From Pseudobdellovibrionaceae bacterium (GTDB taxonomy: Bacteria; Bdellovibrionota; Bdellovibrionia; Bdellovibrionales; UBA1609), in assembly GCA_023954155.1 (NCBI GenBank), contig JAMLIO010000002.1, forward strand, positions 256,221 to 320,220: DNA of 64,000 nucleotides, written 5' to 3'. Of the stretch, positions 17,229 through 26,294 are shown one piece after another (positions within the stretch are counted from its first letter, which is position 1; every line of letters begins with the position of its first letter). A program made the translations under genes and the position numbers. The notes under the pieces were generated by a model. That model ran no database searches and was not told the origin of the DNA. It saw only the letters and a program-made list of their open reading frames with translations.

Positions 17229-18014
17229 ATGTATTGGATAGACACCCACACGCACTTAGATATGTTAGAGCAAGGTGCAGAAGCCGCCATTGCCCACGCG
17301 GAAAGTTTGAATGTGCGCCAGTTCATCAATATTGGGACCAATGCCGACGATCATCCGCGAGTTTTGGCTGTGGCTCAGAAGTTTTATCCTAAAGTGTACT
17401 GCGCTTTGGGTGTGCATCCCCATGATGCCAAAGACTACGCTTTAGCCCAAGAGTTTTTAAAAAATAATTTAGACCACAAAGAGGTGGTCGCAGTGGGTGA
17501 AATTGGCCTTGATTATTATTACAACCACTCTTCACAGACCGAACAGTTAGCGGCTTTTGAACAGCAGCTTGAGTTAGCGGCAGAAAAGAATCTCCCTGTG
17601 GAGATTCACACCCGAGATGCAGAGGCTGAGACCATTGCGATGCTGAAAAGATACAAAGATTCTGTCAAAGGACTTCTGCACTGTTTTACAGGAACGCAGT
17701 GGCTTGCGGACCAAGCCTTAGATATTGGATTTAATATTTCAATCAGTGGTGTGGTGACCTTCAATAAGGCCGAAGAGTTACGCAGTGTCGTGAAATCTGT
17801 GCCTTTAGACCGTTTACATGTGGAAACGGATGCGCCATTCTTAGCTCCTGTGCCTTTGCGTGGAAAGAAGAATGAACCTGCCTTTATGGTGCACACAGCC
17901 CAAAAAGTTGCGGATTTAAAAGAGGTTTCACTTGAAGAACTGGCAAAACAAGTGCAAATAAATACTCAAAAGTTATTCCCAAAAATTAAAGTCTTGGAGG
18001 AGTCCCATGTCTAA
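17229..18014 (+). CDS. tatD: TatD-family metal-dependent hydrolase (DNase)
   Basis: A 261-residue cytosolic amidohydrolase-fold protein. The metal-binding HTH pair lies at residues 7-9, GEIGLDYYY near 91-99, EIHTRD gives the next His, HCFTG the following one, and HVETDAPFLAP ends the active site. TatD proteins act as 3'-5' exonucleases or D-aminoacyl-tRNA deacylase-like hydrolases. It starts one base after holB and overlaps gap by 8 bp; the gap ribosome site lies inside its last codons. Confidence 0.92.
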   Translation: MYWIDTHTHLDMLEQGAEAAIAHAESLNVRQFINIGTNADDHPRVLAVAQKFYPKVYCALGVHPHDAKDYALAQEFLKNNLDHKEVVAVGEIGLDYYYNHSSQTEQLAAFEQQLELAAEKNLPVEIHTRDAEAETIAMLKRYKDSVKGLLHCFTGTQWLADQALDIGFNISISGVVTFNKAEELRSVVKSVPLDRLHVETDAPFLAPVPLRGKKNEPAFMVHTAQKVADLKEVSLEELAKQVQINTQKLFPKIKVLEESHV

Positions 18015-19014
18015 ATTAAAAGTTGGTATCAACGGTTTTGGTCGTATTGGTCGTCAGGCGATGAGATTAGGTTTTGAAGATGTGGAAATTGTAGCCATCA
18101 ACGGGATGATGAGTGCGGCAGAGATGGCCCACTTGATCAAGTATGACTCTGTCCACGGGGTATGGAACGCAGACATTAACGCCACCGAAGAAGAACTGAC
18201 TGTGAATGGTAAAAAGATTCATCTTTCTGCAGAAAGAGACCCTGCCAATATTGATTGGAAGTCTTATGGTGTGGATGTTGTTTTAGAATGTACAGGAGCT
18301 TTCAAAAAGAAAGAAGATTTTGAAAAGCATCTCACTGCAGGTGCAAAAAAAGTGATGGTGTCAGCCCCAGCTCCTGGTGCGGACTTCACTTTGGTGTATG
18401 GAGTGAATCACACACAGTATAACAGTAAAGCCCATAGCATCATCAGTAATGCGTCTTGTACGACCAACTGTCTTGCGCCTTTGGCTAAAGTTTTAAATGA
18501 TGAGTTTGGCATTGTGAAAGGTCTAATGACTACGGTGCACTCTTACACCAATGATCAGCGCATTTTAGATGGCAATCACAAAGACTTAAGACGTGCGCGT
18601 GCGGCGGCGGTGTCTATGATTCCTACGACTACGGGGGCGGCAAAGACTGTGGGTAAAATTTTGCCAGAGCTTGAGGGCAAGATTGATGGATTTTCTGTTC
18701 GTGTCCCCACACCCAACGTCTCTTTAGTGGACTTTACTTTTGAGTCTGCCAAAACCACTTCTATCGAAGAGGTGAATGCGGCTTTGACTAAAGCGGCTCA
18801 GTCTTCTGAGTTAAAAGGAATTTTAGCAGTAGAGACGGCTCCACTTGTCAGTGTGGATTTTAATGGCCGCAAAGAAAGCTCCATGGTGGATTTGCCTTCT
18901 ACGATGGTGATGTCAGGCAACTTAGTGAAAGTTTTATCTTGGTATGACAACGAGGTTGGATTTTCACAAAGAATGATTGATATGTGTAAGTACATGGCAG
19001 AAAAAGGCATCTAA
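18007..19014 (+). CDS. gap: glyceraldehyde-3-phosphate dehydrogenase
   Basis: A 335-residue glycolytic enzyme. The NAD-binding motif NGFGRIGR lies at 10-17, and the catalytic Cys151 is in SNASCTTNCLAP. SWYDNEVGFSQRM is the conserved C-terminal segment. GGAGGAG precedes the ATG by about 5 bases. It is followed after 60 bp by pgk, a common glycolytic pair; a separate promoter may lie in that gap. Confidence 0.97.
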   Translation: MSKLKVGINGFGRIGRQAMRLGFEDVEIVAINGMMSAAEMAHLIKYDSVHGVWNADINATEEELTVNGKKIHLSAERDPANIDWKSYGVDVVLECTGAFKKKEDFEKHLTAGAKKVMVSAPAPGADFTLVYGVNHTQYNSKAHSIISNASCTTNCLAPLAKVLNDEFGIVKGLMTTVHSYTNDQRILDGNHKDLRRARAAAVSMIPTTTGAAKTVGKILPELEGKIDGFSVRVPTPNVSLVDFTFESAKTTSIEEVNAALTKAAQSSELKGILAVETAPLVSVDFNGRKESSMVDLPSTMVMSGNLVKVLSWYDNEVGFSQRMIDMCKYMAEKGI

Positions 19015-19074
19015 ACTTTAGATTCAAGTTCGGGCTCATTGAAAATTTAAATATGTTTAACAGTAGGTAAAGGC

Positions 19075-20367
19075 ATGAAATCCATAATTCGTTCAGTAGA
19101 AGATTTTAAATTCAAAAATAAAAATGTCTTTCTTCGTGTAGACTTTAACGTTCCTGTTAAAGACGGAGTGATTCAAGACACTCGACGCATTGATGAAGCC
19201 TTGCCTACGATCCAATATATTTTAGAAAACGAAGGCAAGATCATTTTAGCCTCTCACTTTGGTCGTCCTAAAGGCAAATACAACGAAGAATTTAGCATGG
19301 CACCCATTGCAGAGTACTTAGGTGAAACTCTTAAAAAAGATGTGATCCTAGTGGAAGAACCTGACAGTGATGCGCCTAAGGCTTTATTTCAAGGACTGAA
19401 AAGCAACCAGATCATGATGCTTGAAAATTTACGTTTTCTTGAAGGCGAAGAGGGCAACGACACGTCTTTAGCTAGCCAGTGGGCCTCTTACACCGACATT
19501 TATATCAATGACGCTTTTGGAGTTTCCCACCGCAAGCATTGCAGTGTGGATGCTTTGCCTCGTTTGATCAAAGATCGTGGGATGGGTTTTTTAATCAAAA
19601 AAGAGATCAAGTACCTTTCAGGTTTACAAAAAAAACCAGAGTCTCCGTTTTGTTTAATTCTAGGTGGTGCTAAGGTCAGTGATAAGATCAACATCATTGA
19701 AAATCTTTTATTAAAAGTGGACACCTTTGTTGTGGGTGGAGCCATGGCCTACACCTTTCTTAAGGCTCAAGGTATAGATGTAGGAAGCTCTTTGGTGGAA
19801 GAGAATTTAGTGTCTTACGCTAGGGACCTTTTAAGAAAGCTTGAATATAAAAATAAAAAAATGCTTTTGCCCGTAGACCACATCATTTCTAAAGATTTAA
19901 AAAACACACAAGACGCCACAGAGTCTAAACACATCCCTTCAGGATTTATGGGTTTAGATATTGGTCCAAAAACACTACAAATTTATGCCGAAGAATTAAA
20001 AAAAGCTAAAACTGTTTTATGGAACGGCCCCATGGGTGTATTTGAAGTCCCAGAATTTGCTAACGGCACAAAGGGCATCTGCGAAGTCCTAAGCGGATTG
20101 CAGGACGCTACAACTGTTGTGGGTGGAGGCGATTCTGCTTCTGCGGCGCAAATGTTTGGTGGGAACTTCACTCACATTTCCACAGGTGGTGGAGCGTCTT
20201 TAGAATATCTTGAAGGCAAAGTCCTACCAGGTCTTAAATCTCTAGAACTCACACGCGAAGAGATCGCGGGCTTGCAAAGAGTCGAGTGGGTGGCCGCTGA
20301 GTATGAAGACCTAGAAGAAGATGAACCTTCATCGCCAGCATCTACTGTGATTCGTAATAAATCGTAA
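19075..20367 (+). CDS. pgk: phosphoglycerate kinase
   Basis: The product has 430 residues. N-terminal [11 protein letters not shown] and HFGRPKG bind 3-phosphoglycerate. The C-terminal [10 protein letters not shown] and [14 protein letters not shown] bind nucleotide. It is about 30 residues longer than usual: an acidic, Ser-rich C-terminal tail follows the normal end. The gene ends three bases before the stop of the convergent ATP-grasp gene, so transcripts probably overlap; no terminator is visible between them. Confidence 0.97.
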   Translation: MKSIIRSVEDFKFKNKNVFLRVDFNVPVKDGVIQDTRRIDEALPTIQYILENEGKIILASHFGRPKGKYNEEFSMAPIAEYLGETLKKDVILVEEPDSDAPKALFQGLKSNQIMMLENLRFLEGEEGNDTSLASQWASYTDIYINDAFGVSHRKHCSVDALPRLIKDRGMGFLIKKEIKYLSGLQKKPESPFCLILGGAKVSDKINIIENLLLKVDTFVVGGAMAYTFLKAQGIDVGSSLVEENLVSYARDLLRKLEYKNKKMLLPVDHIISKDLKNTQDATESKHIPSGFMGLDIGPKTLQIYAEELKKAKTVLWNGPMGVFEVPEFANGTKGICEVLSGLQDATTVVGGGDSASAAQMFGGNFTHISTGGGASLEYLEGKVLPGLKSLELTREEIAGLQRVEWVAAEYEDLEEDEPSSPASTVIRNKS

Positions 20368-20370
20368 TAA

Positions 20371-21834
20371 TTAAGACTCATCAATCAGATCATAGAACTC
20401 TTCCATGATTTTAAGGTAAAGGTCGTCGCCTAAGTAGGCGTCTTCGGTGCCTGCATCAATGTTGGGGTTGTCGTTGACTTCGATGACATAGATTTGTCCG
20501 TCTTTTTCTTTCAGGTCTACCCCATATAATCCATCACCTATGGCTTGGGTGGCTTTAAGGGCGGCTTGGATGACTTTTTTAGGGGCTTTGTTAATAGCAA
20601 TGGCATCAAACCCTCCAGACTTCACATGGGTAGAATCTTTGTGATCATAAATCTGCCAATGACCTTTAGACATATAGTAACGACAGACAAAAAGAGGACG
20701 CTTGTTCAGAACTCCTACTCGCCAATCAAAGTCGGTGTACATATACTCTTGAGCTAAAACCACCACGGACTTTTCAAACAGGGAGCTGGTGATCTTGTTA
20801 AGTTCTTCCATGTCTTTTGCTAAAAACACTCCTGCAGAAAAAGAACTGTCAGGCACTTTAAGTACAATAGGAAATCCCAATTCTTTTACGACCTCGTCGG
20901 TGATCTTATGGTCTTTGTCTAGCAATATGGTCTTAGGTGTTTTGATTTTTGAGGCTTGCAGCAGTTCATGTAAATACACTTTGTTGCAACATCTTAAAAT
21001 CGAAGATGGGGAATCAATCACCACTAAGCCCTCTTTTTCTGCGTTTCTAGCAAAAGTGTAGGTGTGATGATTGATGGCTGTGGTCTCGCGAATAAAAAGC
21101 GCGTCGTATTCACCAATTCTTGTCAGATCACTTTTGGTGATCAGCTCGGCGTGAATGCTGTACTCTTTGGCGGCTTTGATCAGTTTTTTAAGTGCTGTTT
21201 TATTTGAAGGAGGCAGGGCTTCGTCGGGATTTATTAAAATAGCCAGATCGTAATCGTATTTTTTCTTGGCTCTGGGTTTACGCCAGACTTTAGAATCATA
21301 GGCTTCAAGGGCGTGAGCAAATTCGTCCTCTTCTTTGTCTTTAAGTTTGTGGATCGAAGAAGGTTTGACGGTGCTGATATGCCAGTCTTTGATTTTGGTA
21401 AAATGCACATTTAAAATCGGAAACTTAAAAGTTTCAAAAAGTTTCCACGCCAGATCGGCAAACTCGGGAACCGAAGTGCGACCGAAGTACACCATAAGAT
21501 CAAAACTGTCTCGAGCTTTATCTGGGTGCTTTTCAAAAATCTTTTTTACAATTGGATTTAAGTCATCCGTTTGTAAGTTGTAAATCGACTTTCTACTTAA
21601 GTCGTTAATGGAGGTTACAGAAGGAATCACTTTATGTTGCCTAGCTTCGGCCAAGAGGGAGGTGTAATACCCCTTGGACAAGTACCTGTAATGGCGACAC
21701 AGGTTGATCACAAACGCCTGTTTATTTTCAGCCATAGGTAAGTTGATGTACTCTTGAAAACTTAGAAGATTAGAGCTGGGGTAATAAGGAGCCCAGTCTT
21801 GTTTGTCGTCGACTACCACATAAACATTTGCCAT
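20371..21834 (-). CDS. RimK-like ATP-grasp ligase with RLAN N-terminal domain
   Basis: The product has 487 residues. The first ~190 match the RimK-like ATP-grasp N-terminal (RLAN) domain. The rest is an ATP-grasp domain: KVYLHELLQASKIKTPKT, FPIVLKVPDSSFSAGVFL for ATP binding, and YVIEVNDNPNIDAG, which supplies the metal-binding Glu and Asn. RimK-type enzymes join amino acids or peptides through acyl-phosphates. The gene is divergent, by 28 bp, from a GNAT-C39 peptidase fusion. The two gene types occur together in other bacteria and were predicted to form a peptide-ligating system. The product here is unknown. Confidence 0.85.
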   Translation of the reverse strand: MANVYVVVDDKQDWAPYYPSSNLLSFQEYINLPMAENKQAFVINLCRHYRYLSKGYYTSLLAEARQHKVIPSVTSINDLSRKSIYNLQTDDLNPIVKKIFEKHPDKARDSFDLMVYFGRTSVPEFADLAWKLFETFKFPILNVHFTKIKDWHISTVKPSSIHKLKDKEEDEFAHALEAYDSKVWRKPRAKKKYDYDLAILINPDEALPPSNKTALKKLIKAAKEYSIHAELITKSDLTRIGEYDALFIRETTAINHHTYTFARNAEKEGLVVIDSPSSILRCCNKVYLHELLQASKIKTPKTILLDKDHKITDEVVKELGFPIVLKVPDSSFSAGVFLAKDMEELNKITSSLFEKSVVVLAQEYMYTDFDWRVGVLNKRPLFVCRYYMSKGHWQIYDHKDSTHVKSGGFDAIAINKAPKKVIQAALKATQAIGDGLYGVDLKEKDGQIYVIEVNDNPNIDAGTEDAYLGDDLYLKIMEEFYDLIDES

Positions 21835-21862
21835 AGTTTAAGACCTTATATACAAAATAAGA

Positions 21863-22990
21863 ATGGAAATAAAAATCACACCTGCTAAGCTTTCGGATCT
21901 CGGTGAGCTTTTAAGATTAGAGCAGGAGAGTTTCCAATCTGATGTCCTTTCTAAAGCTAGTTTTCGCCATTTCTTACAGTCTGACAAGTCGGATTTCATT
22001 GTGGCTAAAAAATCAAAACGTGTTTTGGGTTACGCTTTATTGCTTTACAAAAGAGGGACAAGTTTGGCCCGCCTTTACTCTATCGCCGTGGACCCCAAAG
22101 CTAGGGGCATGGGAATAGGATCAAAACTGCTTAAAAAGTCAGAAGAGTTGGCTTTAGATCGCGATAAAACTCATTTAAGACTTGAAGTGCGCACGGACAA
22201 CAAAGGGGCCATCGAACTTTATCAAGACAGTGGCTACCGTAAATTTGGAGTGAAGCCCCAGTTTTACGAAGACGGGAGCGACGCCCTTTGCTATGAAAAG
22301 CGGCTTTTACCCACAAACTTAGGCTTTAAATTTAAGGTGCCTTACTTTAGCCAAAACACCGAGTTCACCTGCGGAGCCGCAAGCCTTCTTATGGCTATGG
22401 CGGCACATGATAAAAAAACAACTCCCAGCTTTGAGAAGGAACTTACGATCTGGCGAGAGGCCACCACCATTTTTATGACCTCAGGTCATGGCGGCTGTGG
22501 GCCCAAGGGTTTGGCTTTAGCTGCCCATAAACGTGGTTTTAAGGTCGAAGTCTGGGTGAGCCACGCGGGCCCCATGTTTTTAGATGGGGTAAGGTCGAAA
22601 GCCAAAAAAGATGTGGTCAAATTGGTTCATAAGAACTTCAAAGATCAAATTGAACAACTCAAAGTGCCACTGCGTGTAGGTCGCTTAAACGAAAAACAAC
22701 TGGAAAAAGTTTTTAAAAAACAAGGCATCCCTTTGGTGCTGATCAGCTCTTATAAGATCACTAAATCCAAAGCTCCTCATTGGGTCGTACTTGCGGGCTA
22801 CGATGAGGATCATTTTTATATCCACGACCCAGAACCCGAAGTGCTGCAAGCTATGGATGTGAACATGAGCACCGCTTTTCCAGAGGAAGCCTACATTCCT
22901 GTTCTTAAAAAAGAATTTTTAAAGATGGCGAGGTATGGACGCAAGAAAGATCAAGCTTGTGTGATCGTGTATCCCAAGTCAAAAAGGTGA
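21863..22990 (+). CDS. GNAT acetyltransferase fused to C39-like peptidase
   Basis: The product has 375 residues in two domains. Residues 1-147 are a GNAT N-acyltransferase with acetyl-CoA motif RGMGIG at 81-86. Residues 155-375 are a papain-like C39 family peptidase (DUF3335-like): Cys170 in FTCGAAS, His in APHWVVLAGYD and Asp in IHDPEPE form the triad. There is no signal peptide. It is divergently transcribed from the RLAN ATP-grasp gene. One fits ligation, the other cleavage or aminoacyl transfer, so they may build and trim the same peptide or tag. The start lacks a clear ribosome site. Confidence 0.85.
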   Translation: MEIKITPAKLSDLGELLRLEQESFQSDVLSKASFRHFLQSDKSDFIVAKKSKRVLGYALLLYKRGTSLARLYSIAVDPKARGMGIGSKLLKKSEELALDRDKTHLRLEVRTDNKGAIELYQDSGYRKFGVKPQFYEDGSDALCYEKRLLPTNLGFKFKVPYFSQNTEFTCGAASLLMAMAAHDKKTTPSFEKELTIWREATTIFMTSGHGGCGPKGLALAAHKRGFKVEVWVSHAGPMFLDGVRSKAKKDVVKLVHKNFKDQIEQLKVPLRVGRLNEKQLEKVFKKQGIPLVLISSYKITKSKAPHWVVLAGYDEDHFYIHDPEPEVLQAMDVNMSTAFPEEAYIPVLKKEFLKMARYGRKKDQACVIVYPKSKR

Positions 22991-22998
22991 AGAGCAAA

Positions 22999-23027
22999 GG
23001 GCTCTAAGAACAAAGCGTCCTAGAGCC
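22999..23027. terminator. hairpin between convergent genes
   Basis: GGCTCTA pairs with TAGAGCC across a 15-base loop between two convergent stops. The T-run is missing on both strands, so it is a weak or Rho-assisted terminator candidate. Confidence 0.45.
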
Positions 23028-23041
23028 AAGAGATTTGTAAG

Positions 23042-23596
23042 TTAGTTGATTTTTACGCAACGAGCTTTAGGGTTGTCAGCGATCTTACGAGCGGCAAGGT
23101 TCATGTCTTTTTGTTGTGGAACTATGCCAATCACGCACGATTTTTCTTTGTTAAGGCGTACTACGATTAAATTGGATTTATTCACTTCGTTGCCGTTAGT
23201 GTCGTAGTCAGAATAATAGATACGGTAAATTAAAGCTTTAAGTTGCAGCTCATTAGAATGGAAGCCCGTAGATTTTAAGGCGTATCTCCATTCTGCAAGA
23301 TTACCAGTTTCATGAAATTGGTAATAAGAAGGTAAAGAGATCTCAGTGCCATTATAGCTTAGGAATAAGCTGTAACGTAAATCACCACCACTGACCCCTA
23401 CAGTGTAACCACCATAACTAGGGCAAACACCAGTGTAATAGTCAATTTCACGCTCTTCTTCTGGCAAAAGCATCACGGATTCAACTGTAAGACAGTCCTG
23501 AATATTTAAACTTGTGTATACAGATTGTGGACCTGTTTGGGCCCAAGCAGCACCTGTAAATCCTAAAGCCATTACTAATACTAAAATTGTTTTCAT
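23042..23596 (-). CDS. small exported protein of unknown function
   Basis: The product has 184 residues: signal peptide cut after AWA, then a strand-rich, Tyr-rich domain with four Cys (DCL, VCPS, SCVI, ARCV), which suggests two disulfides in the periplasm or outside the cell. A good ribosome site (AGGAGGG) precedes the start. I know no matching family. Confidence 0.75.
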   Translation of the reverse strand: MKTILVLVMALGFTGAAWAQTGPQSVYTSLNIQDCLTVESVMLLPEEEREIDYYTGVCPSYGGYTVGVSGGDLRYSLFLSYNGTEISLPSYYQFHETGNLAEWRYALKSTGFHSNELQLKALIYRIYYSDYDTNGNEVNKSNLIVVRLNKEKSCVIGIVPQQKDMNLAARKIADNPKARCVKIN

Positions 23597-23757
23597 AGTC
23601 CCTCCTAAAAGTGGCCATTAAGTACCGCACAAATATGTAAAAAGCTAGGGTGGGTCTCGAATTAGGCGTTTCATAACGAGAAACTGTAAGTTTTAGCCCT
23701 TCAGTCTGTTTTTAAGGCATCCGATTTATATTTATAGCTAATATATTGGAGTTTAGA

Positions 23758-24465
23758 ATGAAAATTCAAAAGTCTTTGCTGTGTTATCTCATGACTTTAT
23801 GTGTAAGTGCGCAGGCCTTTGCCTGTGATCAGGTAGCAGATGCAGAAAAAGATGAAAACTTGTATAAATTTAGCTTTTCGTTTGAAGGTGAAAACCTAGT
23901 CTTACGCCGAGAGATCAATAGCCAACCCAGCGAAGAACTCTTGGATGATACGGGATATTTGGGGATTAGAGTTGGATTAGCCTCAATCATAGATGGAAAA
24001 GAACCCACTGTCAGATATGCAAAAAACAAGGCTCAAATAGCCTTTGTTAAAGAACGCATCGACACCTATTTAAAAGCTATTAAACCAGTCACCTCAGCAG
24101 ATACAGAACAAATGGCAATCAAAGAAAAAATTATACAACAACTGGGTAAACTTAAACAGCTTATAGATCAAGACCCTTCATCAAATGATATCCATGCACT
24201 ATGGAAGTCTATTGAGTCTATGAATCCCAAATTTGTCACTATAACGGCCAAAGCCAGAAAAGATTCAGGTGCAGCATGGGGAGATGAGAAATTATTAAAG
24301 ACCTTTACTTTACCGTCTCCCAAATTACATGATCCTACAAAGCCTAAGTTAAGATGCTTTACTCTTCCTTATGTAAATATGGAGTTAGAGACATATAATC
24401 CACCAAGAACTCCTACCAGAGGTAAAGATCCGCAAACTAAAGACGCCATCGGCATTCCAGGATAA
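23758..24465 (+). CDS. exported protein of unknown function
   Basis: About 235 residues. The start was set at 23758 because GGAG lies 6 bases upstream and the signal peptide begins there; the signal probably cuts after AFA, leaving a Cys close to the mature N-terminus (ACDQ). The remainder is polar, and the C-terminal 40 residues are Pro/Thr-rich and probably disordered. Signal and Ala-Cys start are like the protein at 330-1112, but I see no clear similarity beyond that. Confidence 0.7.
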   Translation: MKIQKSLLCYLMTLCVSAQAFACDQVADAEKDENLYKFSFSFEGENLVLRREINSQPSEELLDDTGYLGIRVGLASIIDGKEPTVRYAKNKAQIAFVKERIDTYLKAIKPVTSADTEQMAIKEKIIQQLGKLKQLIDQDPSSNDIHALWKSIESMNPKFVTITAKARKDSGAAWGDEKLLKTFTLPSPKLHDPTKPKLRCFTLPYVNMELETYNPPRTPTRGKDPQTKDAIGIPG

Positions 24466-24583
24466 GGGGTTTAAGCCACTTTGTGATCCCACTTGTTAAG
24501 ATTTATAGTTTATCGTCTTTATACTTAAGGGCGATAGGGTCCTTAATATGGGTTGCATTACAAACACATATCTAAGGTTTAGG

Positions 24584-25429
24584 TTAAAAGGTCATCTTTG
24601 TCTTTTGGGCTTTGGTAAAGGCAAAGTCCTTCACGTAATAGGCGGCTTCGTTAATAAAAATAGGGTAAGTGTCCTCGCCTTCGTAATGTAAGGTTTTTCC
24701 ATCTTGCGAAATAAAGATGGGGTCACCAGTTTGAAGCAGTTCAAAATCTTTATTTTGTAAATGAGGATGAATATGTGAAGAGTAGCGTTTGTCTTTCCAC
24801 ATCGGATACAGAACCTCATCTCCTTCTAAAAACCCTTCTAGCACTACGGGTTCTAAAAAATTAGGTGGATTTTGGGGTAAAGCCTTTAAAATTTCCAGAG
24901 TAGCGGCTTCCATAAGCTCAATGGCTGAACCTAAGAGTAAATTTTGTGGTGCAGGGCCAATTTCCACTAAAGCTCCGTAGCGGCTTAATGAGTTTAAATA
25001 AATATTTTGCTGATCAAAAAAAGAAAATAACAAACGGGCTTCAGGAATTTGTATTTGAGCCTTTTTTAAAACCCAGGCGTTTAAACGCTCTTGATCAGAA
25101 AGGATAAGAGTCGTACCCATATTAGACGTGGTGGTGTGCAGATCAATTAAAAAAACATCGTCACCTTTTGACCATTCTTTGACCTTATTTTTTAATTCTC
25201 GGGCTCTGTGGTACTCATAAGTTTTTGAGTCTTGGTTGCCTCCATTAAAACTACGGTTAAGGTCAAAATCCACATAACGTGTGTTCTGTTCAAGAGCTTT
25301 GGGGTTACCGATCATAAGTAAATACTCATGCTGTGAAGGCAAAAGATCAGGATGAGTCTTCCATTTTTCAATAAGCCAAGCCCCAGTCTTTTCGTTCCCG
25401 TGGGTTGCGCCCACAATGACCACCTTCAT
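24584..25429 (-). CDS. aspartoacylase / succinylglutamate desuccinylase family protein
   Basis: About 281 residues. The zinc site is visible: GATHGNE gives His and Glu, and LIDLHTTTSNMG gives the second His; DFDLNRSF supplies the substrate-binding Arg. ALVEIGPAP gives the catalytic Glu region. Closest to the aspartoacylase branch, which removes acetate from N-acetylaspartate; the actual acyl-amino acid is unknown. The start at 25429 follows GGGAG and removes 29 unlikely leading residues. The promoter region faces the divergent lipoprotein gene. Confidence 0.85.
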   Translation of the reverse strand: MKVVIVGATHGNEKTGAWLIEKWKTHPDLLPSQHEYLLMIGNPKALEQNTRYVDFDLNRSFNGGNQDSKTYEYHRARELKNKVKEWSKGDDVFLIDLHTTTSNMGTTLILSDQERLNAWVLKKAQIQIPEARLLFSFFDQQNIYLNSLSRYGALVEIGPAPQNLLLGSAIELMEAATLEILKALPQNPPNFLEPVVLEGFLEGDEVLYPMWKDKRYSSHIHPHLQNKDFELLQTGDPIFISQDGKTLHYEGEDTYPIFINEAAYYVKDFAFTKAQKTKMTF

Positions 25430-25471
25430 ATTTTTCTCCCTGAAAATAATGCTTGGGTTCCTTGAACGGAC

Positions 25472-25500
25472 TTGACAAGGGAAAGCCCAAAGTTTTTTAT
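25472..25500 (+). promoter_or_regulatory. possible promoter of the caspase-like lipoprotein gene
   Basis: A perfect -35 TTGACA (25472-25477) is followed after 17 bp by the weak -10 TTTTAT (25495-25500). Transcription would start at about the ATG at 25508, giving a leaderless mRNA. No ribosome site lies before that ATG. Confidence 0.4.
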
Positions 25501-25507
25501 CCTGCAC

Positions 25508-26230
25508 ATGCCACAAAAAATAGCTCTATTATATTTTATTCTTTTTCTTTCTGCGTGTCAGTTAGTTCCTGTATATGAAATGCATCATGCCCAACATCGA
25601 AGTCAGGCTCAGGAATCACAAAAACAAAAACACGTGACCTCTCAGAAGGTCTTTATCAATGCTTTTGATAAAAGAAGTGACTCGGCCTTATTTCAGATTG
25701 CTAAAGCAGAGTTTACAAGTCTTTATAAAGACCAACCCCATTGGCATTATTTAGAAATTTCAAAAATTCCTGAGATAGGTCCTGCCTTGGATGAGATGGC
25801 GCAAAAGGCTCCCATAGATGAACTTGTTTTACATGCCCATGGCTCACCCTTTCGCATGAAAATCGGAACCAAGAGCCTTCATCGTTTCAATATACATAAA
25901 CTGAATTTTCAAGGTTCTTTAGCGCCTAGAGCGAAGGTGTATCTCTACTCCTGTTCTGTAGGGCAAAAAAGTCTTTTTAATTTAGGAACACCCTTTGTAG
26001 AAAAACTAGGGAAGTACCTCTTAAAAGAAAAAGGCACAATCTATGCCAGCACAAAAGTGATGTTTTACCCCACGGATTATTTTGTGAACGATCTCGACCT
26101 TCCTGAACTGCGTCCCAATTTATTTTCGAAGGTTCTTTCTATTTTATTTGTTCCGATCACCTTGCCCACTCTTCAGTACATCACTTGGAGTCCGTGGGAT
26201 ACGCAACGCATTCGAAAAATAGAAATTTAA
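25508..26230 (+). CDS. lipoprotein with caspase-like His-Cys motif
   Basis: About 240 residues. A lipoprotein signal ends in LSAC (Cys17). The domain has the two-motif layout of caspase-like folds such as DUF4347/CHAT: a strand ending in LVLHAHGSP (His109/His111-Gly), then after about 37 residues a strand ending in VYLYSCSVG (Cys149). In those families His and Cys form the protease dyad. Exact family and activity are unproven. The C-terminal 60 residues include a hydrophobic helix. It could be an envelope protease; a pseudo-enzyme is also possible. Confidence 0.6.
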   Translation: MPQKIALLYFILFLSACQLVPVYEMHHAQHRSQAQESQKQKHVTSQKVFINAFDKRSDSALFQIAKAEFTSLYKDQPHWHYLEISKIPEIGPALDEMAQKAPIDELVLHAHGSPFRMKIGTKSLHRFNIHKLNFQGSLAPRAKVYLYSCSVGQKSLFNLGTPFVEKLGKYLLKEKGTIYASTKVMFYPTDYFVNDLDLPELRPNLFSKVLSILFVPITLPTLQYITWSPWDTQRIRKIEI

Positions 26231-26294
26231 AATCACCTAGACGTTTGGGTATATTAAAATATAATGATTCTAGTCTAAATAAATGGGAGGGGCG

